Assembly: GCA_017431365.1 (NCBI GenBank) | Contig: JAFRLF010000063.1 | Span: forward strand, 1 to 47,223 | Source: Clostridia bacterium | GTDB taxonomy: Bacteria; Bacillota; Clostridia; Christensenellales; Aristaeellaceae | Direction of reading: 5' to 3' | Length of the DNA: 47,223 nt | Shown here: in pieces, positions 17,892-25,512 of the stretch | Layout: every line of letters begins with the position of its first letter | Position numbering within the stretch: position 1 is the first letter of the stretch | Position numbers and translations under genes: made by a program | The notes under the pieces: model-generated | Database searches by the model: none | What the model was told of the DNA's origin: nothing | The model's input: only the letters and a program-made list of their open reading frames with translations

Positions 17892-18247
17892 CGTGTGTAA
17901 GAGATGTCTGTAAGCCGGGTTCTGTATTGGATGGCCAGCTATCTGGGCCTGCAGTTGCCAGCAGGCTCGAGCGATTACCGGAAGCGTGACGGGCCGCCAT
18001 TTACCGCTTCACTGTCAATCTTGCACCTAGTGGGGTTTACAGAGCGGACAAGTCGCCAAGCCGCTGGTGAGCTCTTACCTCACCTTTCCACCCTTGCGCT
18101 CCTCCGGAGAGGAACGCGGTTTATTTCTGTTGCACTTTCCTTAGAGTCGCCTCCACCGGGAGTTATCCGGCACTCTGCCCTGTGGTGCCCGGACTTTCCT
18201 CACAGCGCCGTAGCGCGTGCGACCATCTGGCATCCTTACACGCCTGA
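17892..18247 (-). ncRNA. rnpB: RNase P RNA (catalytic subunit)
   Basis: The minus strand contains the conserved core of bacterial RNase P RNA, the ribozyme that trims tRNA 5' leaders. The 5' region reads GAGGAAAGTCCGGGC (complement of 18192-18206) followed by the CACAGGGCAGAGTGCCGG-type segment, and the 3' region reads ACAGAACCCGGCTTAC (complement of about 17909-17924). The closing helix P1 can be drawn: GTGTAAGGATG (complement of 18231-18241) pairs with CATC...CTTACAC near 17893-17907. The ends are estimated from P1 and may be off by a few bases. The core looks like the common ancestral type A, but the full fold was not computed. Confidence 0.95.
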
Positions 18248-18248
18248 T

Positions 18249-18277
18249 ATTTTACCGGAGTTTACGGCTTTGGTCCA
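18249..18277 (-). promoter_or_regulatory. promoter of rnpB
   Basis: Minus strand: -10 TAAAAT (18249-18254), 17-base spacer, -35 TGGACC (18272-18277, 4 of 6 to TTGACA). The expected start is near 18242, matching the P1 5' end. Confidence 0.6.
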
Positions 18278-18322
18278 TCACGCTCGTGTAAATGATTGTT
18301 CCTGTATCGGATTAAGCGTCCG

Positions 18323-19471
18323 TCACTCCGATTCGACGATCAGTTTAAACAGCGGATCATTCGGTTTCAGAGCGGATACCGTCTGAATCGCCGCGCTCAG
18401 TCCGTGCTCTTCGATTTGAGACTGGACGAACTGCGTGCCGGGGTCCGGCGCTCTGAAGTCGTACCCTGCGCGCAGGCCCCGGGCGATGGCCGTCGGGGTG
18501 CCTCCGGCTCCTAGGCACAGGAGCGCCGGGCCGCAGAGCCGGTCGGTTCGCCCCAGCTTGCGCCGCGTATCCGCGCCCAGACGGTTCAGGTCGTCGTTGA
18601 TAAAGGGATTGTCCAGAAGCTTTATGATTTCTGAGGGCCACTTGCGCATCTGCTCTTTGTCAAAGCCGAAGGCGTGTTCGAGCCCCAGCGAGGCTTCGTC
18701 CAGAGCCTTCATCACCGTCTGGCGCAGATCCGCGTCCTTCATGACGTCGATGACGGTCCGGTATCCTTTTTTCACGCCGAGATAGCAGCACATCGCGTGC
18801 GCCATGTTGAGTGTGTAGAGTTTGCGCGTTTCCTCGGCGTGAACGTCGGGGCTCAGCCGGATATGCGGACACTCGGGCGCGACGCCCTTCAGCTCCCGCT
18901 CGCCGATCGCCTGCTCGTGCCAGCCGTTGTTGACGAGCGTCAGCGGATCTGATTCGAGCTCGGCTTGCGAGGCGAGAGGGGATATGCACATCGCGGCGAT
19001 CCCGGTGACGCCCACGTGATCGTTGAAGTAAGACAGCACCTGCCCATCGAGCCGATCGCGCATAAGATGCGTAAAAGCCCGATCCGGCGCCGCCATGTTG
19101 ACGTTCATCATGATGTCAAACGGAGTGGGGTTCTTCTTAGCCCGCGCCGTGACGAGCGGCGCGATCATGTCCGCCACCTGCGCGATCTTCGGTTCGTGGA
19201 CGGCGATATCGAGCATGATCCCGTCCTCGCAGAAGAGAGCGCCGAGCTGTTCGCTGTCCGTATCGAGGGCCGTAAAACCGCCGTCGATGACCTCCCGGCG
19301 GAGTCCGTCCGCCGTCGCACGGATGATCGTGTATTGGCCGCGCGCGTTCAGGCGCTGAACGAGCGCCTTGTCGATGTCCACGAAGACGACGCGCCAGCCC
19401 CCCTCGAGGAACAGCGGAGCGACGAACCCGCGCCCGATGCGGCCCGCGCCCCAGACGATCAGTGTACGCAT
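18323..19471 (-). CDS. mtlD: mannitol-1-phosphate 5-dehydrogenase family protein
   Basis: A 382-residue NAD-dependent polyol-phosphate dehydrogenase, the same length as E. coli MtlD. It starts MRTLIVWGAGRIGRGFVAP, with the Rossmann motif GAGRIGRG at 8-15. The catalytic lysine region RKLYTLNMAHAMCCYLG and the C-terminal NPFINDDLNRLGADTRRKL match the family. The reaction would be mannitol-1-phosphate to fructose-6-phosphate. No mannitol PTS gene is in the window. GGGAGG lies 8 bases before ATG 19471 on the minus strand; an upstream in-frame start at 19528 has no such site. It follows the MATE gene by 72 bases and may share its transcript. Confidence 0.82.
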   Translation of the reverse strand: MRTLIVWGAGRIGRGFVAPLFLEGGWRVVFVDIDKALVQRLNARGQYTIIRATADGLRREVIDGGFTALDTDSEQLGALFCEDGIMLDIAVHEPKIAQVADMIAPLVTARAKKNPTPFDIMMNVNMAAPDRAFTHLMRDRLDGQVLSYFNDHVGVTGIAAMCISPLASQAELESDPLTLVNNGWHEQAIGERELKGVAPECPHIRLSPDVHAEETRKLYTLNMAHAMCCYLGVKKGYRTVIDVMKDADLRQTVMKALDEASLGLEHAFGFDKEQMRKWPSEIIKLLDNPFINDDLNRLGADTRRKLGRTDRLCGPALLCLGAGGTPTAIARGLRAGYDFRAPDPGTQFVQSQIEEHGLSAAIQTVSALKPNDPLFKLIVESE

Positions 19472-19543
19472 AGACAACGCCTCCCTGACAATTGATTCAG
19501 TATCCGTTTTTTCACCGTTATGCGCCAACGACTGAGCGCCTAT

Positions 19544-20965
19544 TCAGGATGTGGCGCTGTGCGGCAGGGACATCATCCACTTGCCGCTCTTCAGGCGCAG
19601 GTGGTTGCACACGGCGCGGTAGATCCATTCGACGATCTGCGCGATCCAGACGCCGACGGGGCCCAGCCCGCACGCGATACAGAGCGCGTACCCGATGGCG
19701 ACTCTGCCGATGAACAGCGCTGTCATGGACACCGCCGTCGTGTAGAAGGCGTCTCCGGCAGCCTTGAGCGCGTAGGACGGCAGCATGGCGTCGCACCAGA
19801 TCAGGGGCAGGGGAATCACGCCGATCAGCAGCATTTTCCAGACCAGGGGCAGCGCCTCGGCGTCCGGGTGGTACATGCGCAGCGCCAGCGGCGCGAGGGC
19901 GGTCAGCGTGACGAGCGACACCAGAGCCACGATGCGCCCCATTTTGATGAGATTGCCGATATACTTTTTGTACAGATCGATCCGCTTCGCGCCGATGCAC
20001 TGACCGCATATGGTCGTGGCCAGGGCGTTGACCGTGTCGATGGGCGCCGTGTACATTGAGAAATACGAATTCGTGATGCCGTGCGCCGCGATGGCCAGAG
20101 TGCCCATCTCCGGCGTGGCGCCCCAGCTGTTCAGATACCTTGAGACGATGAGCATCCCGCCCTGAAACAGGAGCTGTTCAAAGCTGAACGGTACGCCCAG
20201 ACGGATGATGGGCAGGATCGTGCGCGCGCGCAGCCGGAAGAAAGAGGCGAGCCTGACCTTCAGACTGGATTCTTTGCGCCGGATCATGAATATGGAGACG
20301 ACGCATCCGATGACGCGCGCCGTAATATAACTAAGCCCTGAGCCGCTGACCCCGAGCTTCAGCACATTGATGTACAGGATCGAACAGATCAGATGCACGA
20401 CGTTGATTGCGACGGTCAGAGCCAGGCTCGAGCGCGAATCGCCCACGGATCGCATCGATACGAATATCCCCTCGAAGACGCTGTAGGGGAACATGCTGAG
20501 CATCATCAGACGGAGATACTGCGCCGCGTACTCGATGAGCTGGGATTCGGCCCGGGGATAGAGCGTTTTCATGATCGGCGTGGCCAGCAGATAGAGCGGC
20601 GTGGCGATCATGGCGCTGACGATGACGCAGAGCATGGTCGTCTGGCCGACGGCGTCGTTCATCTGATCGGTGCTGCCGCTGCCCTTGTGCTGGGCGATCA
20701 GCACGCCGCCGCCGAGAGCGACTGCCATGAGAACGGAGGACGCGATGCCGCCTATGGTGCCGACCATGCTGACGGCCGCCATTGCCGCGTTGCCCAGCGA
20801 CGAGACGAGGGACGTGGAAATCGCGTTTATAAAGAAGATAAAGAACTTGTCCAGCAGGAGCGGCCAGAAGATTTTCATGATTTCCCGTCCGGTGAACAGA
20901 TCGGAATTCAGATCCGGACGAAACAGGCGCTCTGGCGCGCTCACGGGATGCGCAGTCTGTGACAT
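19544..20965 (-). CDS. MATE family multidrug/cation exporter
   Basis: A 473-residue protein with about twelve hydrophobic helices arranged as two related halves, as in multidrug and toxic compound extrusion transporters that export cationic drugs or metabolites in exchange for Na+ or H+. Family segments include the first-helix LVSSLGNAAMAAVSMVGT and GGGVLIAQHKGSG, and in the second half TLAIAAHGITNSYFSM and ATTICGQCIGAKR. The exported substrate cannot be predicted. ATG at 20965 has GGAG 8 bases upstream; an in-frame ATG at 21013 overlaps the -10 box and is less likely. Confidence 0.88.
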   Translation of the reverse strand: MSQTAHPVSAPERLFRPDLNSDLFTGREIMKIFWPLLLDKFFIFFINAISTSLVSSLGNAAMAAVSMVGTIGGIASSVLMAVALGGGVLIAQHKGSGSTDQMNDAVGQTTMLCVIVSAMIATPLYLLATPIMKTLYPRAESQLIEYAAQYLRLMMLSMFPYSVFEGIFVSMRSVGDSRSSLALTVAINVVHLICSILYINVLKLGVSGSGLSYITARVIGCVVSIFMIRRKESSLKVRLASFFRLRARTILPIIRLGVPFSFEQLLFQGGMLIVSRYLNSWGATPEMGTLAIAAHGITNSYFSMYTAPIDTVNALATTICGQCIGAKRIDLYKKYIGNLIKMGRIVALVSLVTLTALAPLALRMYHPDAEALPLVWKMLLIGVIPLPLIWCDAMLPSYALKAAGDAFYTTAVSMTALFIGRVAIGYALCIACGLGPVGVWIAQIVEWIYRAVCNHLRLKSGKWMMSLPHSATS

Positions 20966-21012
20966 GGTAATGCTCCAATGCTCTTTTTTCAAGACGGATT
21001 TATGCCGCGACA

Positions 21013-21021
21013 ATTATAGCA
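21013..21021 (-). promoter_or_regulatory. extended -10 promoter for the MATE gene
   Basis: Minus strand reads TGCTATAAT: a perfect -10 TATAAT (21013-21018) with the TG extension. No good -35 lies 16-18 bases upstream, as is usual for extended -10 promoters. It is about 48 bases before the MATE start. Confidence 0.6.
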
Positions 21022-21086
21022 TACCGCCGTGAGAGCGCGTGTTAGAACTGTGAAAAGTCATTTGACAGGCTTCTCAAATAATTATC

Positions 21087-21115
21087 TTGACAATGCCCGT
21101 TCGCCGTAGCATAAT
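21087..21115 (+). promoter_or_regulatory. promoter of tRNA-Arg(CCU)
   Basis: TTGACA (21087-21092), 17-base spacer, CATAAT (21110-21115): near-consensus sigma-A promoter ending 17 bases before the tRNA. Confidence 0.8.
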
Positions 21116-21132
21116 GAAAAAGTGCTGGATGG

Positions 21133-21209
21133 GCACCCGTAGCTCAGCAGGATAGAGCGTTCGCCTCCTAAGCGAAAGGCCGCGCGTTCGAATCGCGCCG
21201 GGTGCGCCA
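21133..21209 (+). tRNA. tRNA-Arg, anticodon CCU
   Basis: A 77-base gene with encoded CCA. Acceptor arms GCACCCG (21133-21139) and CGGGTGC (21199-21205) pair fully, the D stem is GCTC/GAGC, the anticodon stem TTCGC/GCGAA encloses loop CTCCTAA (anticodon CCT, reading AGG), and the T arm is GCGCG-TTCGAAT-CGCGC. The discriminator is G. No intron or extra long variable arm. Confidence 0.97.
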
Positions 21210-21216
21210 GAAACTG

Positions 21217-21241
21217 AGCTCTGCAGTCGCGGAGCTTTTTT
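21217..21241 (+). terminator. terminator after tRNA-Arg(CCU)
   Basis: AGCTC (21217-21221) pairs with GAGCT (21232-21236), extended by three inner pairs (TGC with GCG, one wobble), loop AGTC, then a six-T run. Confidence 0.75.
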
Positions 21242-21285
21242 GTTACCTTGTAACGCGTGTGATTGTCTTGGAGAGGTGGATGGCT

Positions 21286-21828
21286 ATGAGAGAGTTATGG
21301 GTCATGTTCGCCGCGTTTTTCCGCATCGGCCTGTTTACCTTTGGCGGAGGATACGCCATGCTGCCGATGCTGCAGCGCGAGGTCGTCAACCGCTATCAGT
21401 GGGCGACGGATGAAGAGCTGATGGACTGCTACGCCATCGGCCAGTGCACGCCGGGCGTCATCGCGGTCAATACGGCAACTTACGTGGGCTACCGGCGCAG
21501 AGGTGTCATTGGCGGCATCGTGACGACCCTCGGGGTGATCACGCCGTCGCTCATCATCATCACGCTGATCGGGGCTCTGCTGGCCCGGTATATGGACAAC
21601 GCTTATGTGGTCAAGGCATTCGCGGGCATCCGCGTGGCCGTCAGCGCGCTCATCACGGCTTCAGTTATCAAGCTGTTCAAAAAAAACGTCAAGGACGTAT
21701 GGGGGATCGCTTTGTGCGTCCTGGCGTTCTTGTTCGTTGCGATACTCGGCGCCTCTCCGGTCTACGTGACGGTCGGCTCGGCCCTGTTCGGCTTTATCAT
21801 GGGGAAGGCGGGTGTGAAGCATGACTGA
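21286..21828 (+). CDS. chromate transporter half-subunit (ChrA family), first
   Basis: A 180-residue membrane protein corresponding to one half of ChrA, the CHR superfamily. It has the signature FGGGYAMLPMLQREVV early and later QCTPGVIAVNTATYVGYRRRG, the typical P-G-P/N-T-x-x-Y-V-G-Y motif. Short-chain CHR proteins come as adjacent pairs that work together; the second half follows with an 8-base overlap. CHR proteins export chromate in some bacteria, but in anaerobes the physiological anion is often unknown. ATG at 21286 was chosen for its 9-base spacing from GGAGAGG (21270-21276); ATG 21280 is too close. Confidence 0.9.
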   Translation: MRELWVMFAAFFRIGLFTFGGGYAMLPMLQREVVNRYQWATDEELMDCYAIGQCTPGVIAVNTATYVGYRRRGVIGGIVTTLGVITPSLIIITLIGALLARYMDNAYVVKAFAGIRVAVSALITASVIKLFKKNVKDVWGIALCVLAFLFVAILGASPVYVTVGSALFGFIMGKAGVKHD

Positions 21829-22384
21829 TCTGCTCTGGCTGATCATCGAGTTTTTTAAGGCGGGGCTGTTTGCCATCGGCGGAGGCCTGGCGACGCTGCC
21901 CTTTCTGACGCGCATGGGCGAGGCGCATACAGGCTGGTTCACGACGGAGATGCTGGCCAATATGGTGGCCGTATCCGAGTCCACGCCCGGACCCCTGGGC
22001 GTCAATATGGCGACGTATGTGGGCTATACCGTGGCCGGTATACCCGGCGCGATCCTGGCCACGCTGTCATTGGTGGCACCGTCCGTGGCGATCATCATGC
22101 TCATTTTCAGGATCCTGCAGAAGTATATGGAACACCCCATGGTCAAGACCGTGTTTTACTACCTGCGTCCGGCCGTGACGGGACTCATCGCCGCCGCGGG
22201 ATTCTCGGTCCTGAGGATGGCGGTCCTGACGGGCGGTGGGGAAGGCATTTTGGGGACGATCGATTGGAAGGCCCTCGTTTTTTATGGCGTGATCCTCTTT
22301 CTGACACAGTGGAAAAAGACGAAATCCTTCCATCCCATCGCTTTTATCGGATGTGGCGCCGTGATCGGGCTTTTGCTGTTCTAA
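21821..22384 (+). CDS. chromate transporter half-subunit (ChrA family), second
   Basis: A 187-residue partner of the preceding protein with the same fold. Motifs: FAIGGGLATLPFLTRM near residue 18 and SESTPGPLGVNMATYVGY near residue 53. The two halves are diverged from each other, as expected for an obligate pair inserted in opposite orientations. The start overlaps the upstream stop by 8 bases, so expression is coupled. It ends 12 bases from the end of the convergent STAND gene. Confidence 0.9.
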   Translation: MTDLLWLIIEFFKAGLFAIGGGLATLPFLTRMGEAHTGWFTTEMLANMVAVSESTPGPLGVNMATYVGYTVAGIPGAILATLSLVAPSVAIIMLIFRILQKYMEHPMVKTVFYYLRPAVTGLIAAAGFSVLRMAVLTGGGEGILGTIDWKALVFYGVILFLTQWKKTKSFHPIAFIGCGAVIGLLLF

Positions 22385-22396
22385 AGCGACACCGCC

Positions 22397-25309
22397 TTAT
22401 GCCTTTACCAGCGCTTTGATCTCCGCGCGGTACTCCAAGGCCTTTTTTGTGAACTGATGGTCTTCTCCCAATTTATCTCTCAGCACCGGAAGCGCGCTGT
22501 CGATCATAGCCAGCGCTTCCGGTGTTTTTCCGTTATGGGCGAGGGTCAGAGCAAGGACCGCAGCGGCATATCCCGTCTGACCTGAATCCCGCCCGTATAG
22601 CTTTTCATGTTTATTGAGAGCCTCCTGCGCCGTTTTCAGGGCTTCGGCATGTTTATTTACTCGCGTCAGGATCAGCGCGGCGTTTCTGAGATGTACCGGC
22701 AGGTTCCTGGCCTGTTCGCCGTGACGTCGGTCTATGCGCAGCGCCGTCCTGATGCAGGACTCCGCCTCTTTATACATGCCCATATCGTACAGCAGCAAAG
22801 CTATATTGTTCTGAAGGGCGGCGTAGGGCATCTGATCGTCGCGCTTCTGCTCCCTGTAAAAGCGGTTCAGCATTCGGAACTGCTCGATCGCCTTGTGATT
22901 CTCACCGGAACGCATGAGCGCCAGGGCATAGGTGTTTCGCGTACTCATCATATTGACGGAGTCGTTCCTGGCGCCGGATTCCAGCATGATGCCGATACAG
23001 GCTTCCAGGCGGGCTGCGGCCTGAGCGTTGCGCGAAAGATCCAGAAGACAGCACGCCTGCCTGTAGAACAGGTTTGAGCAGCGCTGAGTCTTCTCTTCGC
23101 CTTCTCTTTGAAGCAGCGATTCTGCCTTGTCGAGGGTATCGAGCGCGCGCTGCGGGTCGTGCAGCGCGTTTCTCTGGTATTCTCCCAGTGATATGAGATG
23201 ACTGATCATCCGCTCCGTATCATCCTGCGCCGGCTTAATGATTTCAAAAGCTTCTCCGATCAGGGATTTCAGTTCTTCATCGGCGAACGAAGCGCCGTTT
23301 TCCAGAAGAGAATAGATATTGCTCTTATCGCTCGCGCTCAGCAGCAGACGCTGATCCGAGATCAGTGACCTGAGCCTCTGCCTGAACGCGTCGGCGTCGC
23401 CTGCGACCACAAGTGCCCTGTAGCATTGTGCCACGATAAAATCGGCTTCATCGCAGGCTTCGTGCGGTTCGGTCTTTAAAAAGTTTTCGGTCAATTCGTA
23501 TAACCTGTCCGGCAGACGCAGGTAGGGGATAAAGGCGATCCTTTTTTCGAGTAGGATGGCGGCCCTGATGTTTTCCAGATTCAGCTTCGGCAGGTTCAGT
23601 ACCATGGAGATGAGCTCGCGCGTATGCTCCTGCGTCTGTCCGGCCTGTCGGATCATCTCCCACAAAAGCGGGAATTCCTCCGAGCCGAATTTTTTGAGCC
23701 GTATCATCTGCGCGATCAGCGGATGGATGGCAAAGCCGTCATTGCTTCGCATCAGCCAGCCCAGGTCGCTCAGGATGCAGCAGGTATCCGTCAGATCGTC
23801 TGTATTGTGGCAGACATCCTGCGCATAGAGAGAGAGGTGATCCGGCTTGCGATATATCAAGGGCAGTATGCTCATGAGTCTGAGCAGCTTTCCCTGCTGG
23901 CTGCTCAGGTGCGACATATCGAATGTTTCGGTCAGCACGTTGGGAACACTGACACTGACCGCCTGTCTGATGAAACTGAGTTCCCTGATGCCGCTCTGCA
24001 TGAGCCTGTCCAGGAGCCTGTCAGCCGGCCAGAACCGAACCTTGCAGAGGTTGGCAAACAGCGTGATCGCCAGGGGATGACCGTATACGAGCTCACATAT
24101 GCCCCGCACGTCCTCGGGCTGCCTGGACGCATCCGGGTCTATGGTCATAAACAAGCCGGCAGCGTCTTTCATGTCAAGGCCCTCGAGCTTCAGTGAGACG
24201 AAACCTTCCAGCTCCGTCAGCCGCGACGTGATCATGATGTCGCAGCCGAAGGTGCTGAGTTTGGCTATATCGCTGTCATCAGCGGGAGAGTTGTCAAGGT
24301 TGTCGATCAGAAGCAGTGTCCGCCCGCCGTCATTCTTCTCGAGTATGTCGCGGGTCTTTTCTATCCTTTGACTGACACTGAGCCCGTCGAGCGCGTCGAA
24401 AGCGAGGGCAAAGCTCGTATTGAGATCGGTTTCATACTGCACGAAGGCGATGCGCCGGTACAGGCCGGAGGCTCTAAGCCTCTGAAGCAGCTGTCTGGCG
24501 AATTCCGTTTTGCCGATGCCGCCCAGTCCGCAGATGAGCAGCTTTCCGCCGCCGCCGACAAAAACATCCATCGAGCTTTCGAGTGCGGCGTCGTTGCCGA
24601 AATAACGGTCTTGCGCCAAAGGCTGCACGCACAAAAGACAATCGCGCCTTGAGATGACCTGGGCTTCCGCGTCGCTGTGCAGGCTCCTGCGGTACAGATC
24701 GTTCATGCCGCGATCGGCCGTCATGCGTATCCTGTCCAGCATGGTGTCTTTTAAGCGGTTGCCGTAGAGGGCGAAAACGGAAAGCAGGCTCAGCGCCAGC
24801 GCGTGCCTGAACAAAGTGGGAGCACCGGCGCTTTCGTCCAGGGAAATGCGCAGGTTCAAAAACAAATTTTCGTTTTCTTCTCTTCCCAGTTCGCCAGAGG
24901 CTGACAGCGCCTCCAGAAAGCTGTTCAGACGGACATTGAGCGCGCCGCTGTTATAGTCATGGCCTGTGAGCGTGTCCTGCCATGCGCGCGTCATGCTGAG
25001 CAGCAATTCCTCTCCGGACGAGGCTGAAAGAGACATGAACCACTTATCGGCCAGCCTTTCAGTGCCGGTGCGGTTGAGCACTTTGGTCAATGACCTGGAA
25101 CGCCCGCTTTCGCTGTCAAAAAGGCTCAAATCAATGCCTTCCGGCAAGCCGAGCGTGAACAGTTCCCGCCAGAACCTGACCAGCGTCTGCCCCTTCATTG
25201 CCATGGGGGAGAGCGGCGGATAGGAGTGGTTCATGTAATCGAATTTTGTCAGCATGCGATAGATGTTCTTCAATGTGAGAACATGTTCGTTGGCCGCTTT
25301 GCTTTCCAA
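22397..25309 (-). CDS. STAND-class NTPase with TPR repeats and unrecognised N-terminal domain
   Basis: A 970-residue protein built like AP-ATPase/NB-ARC switches. A helical N-terminal region (1-235) is not recognised. The NTPase has Walker A GLGGIGKTE (261-269), Walker B LLLIDNLD (332-339), sensor TSR (361-363) and GHPLA (410-414). A winged-helix-like segment follows (about 460-560), and the C-terminal third (about 700-965) is a run of TPR-like helical pairs ending in a kinesin-light-chain type stretch. Such proteins are ligand-triggered switches in signalling, transcription control or phage defence. The start is TTG at 25309 after AGGTGG. It is transcribed away from the secreted protein gene at 25513. 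Confidence 0.8.
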   Translation of the reverse strand: MESKAANEHVLTLKNIYRMLTKFDYMNHSYPPLSPMAMKGQTLVRFWRELFTLGLPEGIDLSLFDSESGRSRSLTKVLNRTGTERLADKWFMSLSASSGEELLLSMTRAWQDTLTGHDYNSGALNVRLNSFLEALSASGELGREENENLFLNLRISLDESAGAPTLFRHALALSLLSVFALYGNRLKDTMLDRIRMTADRGMNDLYRRSLHSDAEAQVISRRDCLLCVQPLAQDRYFGNDAALESSMDVFVGGGGKLLICGLGGIGKTEFARQLLQRLRASGLYRRIAFVQYETDLNTSFALAFDALDGLSVSQRIEKTRDILEKNDGGRTLLLIDNLDNSPADDSDIAKLSTFGCDIMITSRLTELEGFVSLKLEGLDMKDAAGLFMTIDPDASRQPEDVRGICELVYGHPLAITLFANLCKVRFWPADRLLDRLMQSGIRELSFIRQAVSVSVPNVLTETFDMSHLSSQQGKLLRLMSILPLIYRKPDHLSLYAQDVCHNTDDLTDTCCILSDLGWLMRSNDGFAIHPLIAQMIRLKKFGSEEFPLLWEMIRQAGQTQEHTRELISMVLNLPKLNLENIRAAILLEKRIAFIPYLRLPDRLYELTENFLKTEPHEACDEADFIVAQCYRALVVAGDADAFRQRLRSLISDQRLLLSASDKSNIYSLLENGASFADEELKSLIGEAFEIIKPAQDDTERMISHLISLGEYQRNALHDPQRALDTLDKAESLLQREGEEKTQRCSNLFYRQACCLLDLSRNAQAAARLEACIGIMLESGARNDSVNMMSTRNTYALALMRSGENHKAIEQFRMLNRFYREQKRDDQMPYAALQNNIALLLYDMGMYKEAESCIRTALRIDRRHGEQARNLPVHLRNAALILTRVNKHAEALKTAQEALNKHEKLYGRDSGQTGYAAAVLALTLAHNGKTPEALAMIDSALPVLRDKLGEDHQFTKKALEYRAEIKALVKA

Positions 25310-25512
25310 GACTATCCCACCTGTTTCCTGTGTTGTATATTCTCTCTTTATGTATTTGTAGCTGTCTCAGCACTTCCTGTCAAGTTTTTTAGAAAACTGG
25401 CAAAAAGTTCCCGAATTTTGGCAACGATACAGTGTTGGCTTAGATTATAATACTCGGTGTTTAGAATATTGCTTGATTTATGCAATAGCAATTAACACAA
25501 GGAGGGCATAGA
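25310..25512. promoter_or_regulatory. divergent intergenic region
   Basis: This AT-rich gap separates the STAND gene (minus) and the secreted protein gene (plus). On the plus strand TATAAT occurs at 25446-25451 and TTGGCA at 25418-25423, but the 22-base spacing is longer than normal, so only the -10 is convincing. GGAGGG precedes the ATG at 25513. Confidence 0.4.

Noticed and set aside
17904-18386. 160-codon plus-strand frame
   Set aside because: It is antisense to RNase P RNA, whose conserved sequences and P1 helix are clear; the coding potential is accidental.
21062-21067. Second TTGACA upstream of tRNA-Arg(CCU)
   Set aside because: No -10 at suitable spacing; the TTGACA at 21087 with CATAAT 17 bases later is the better promoter.
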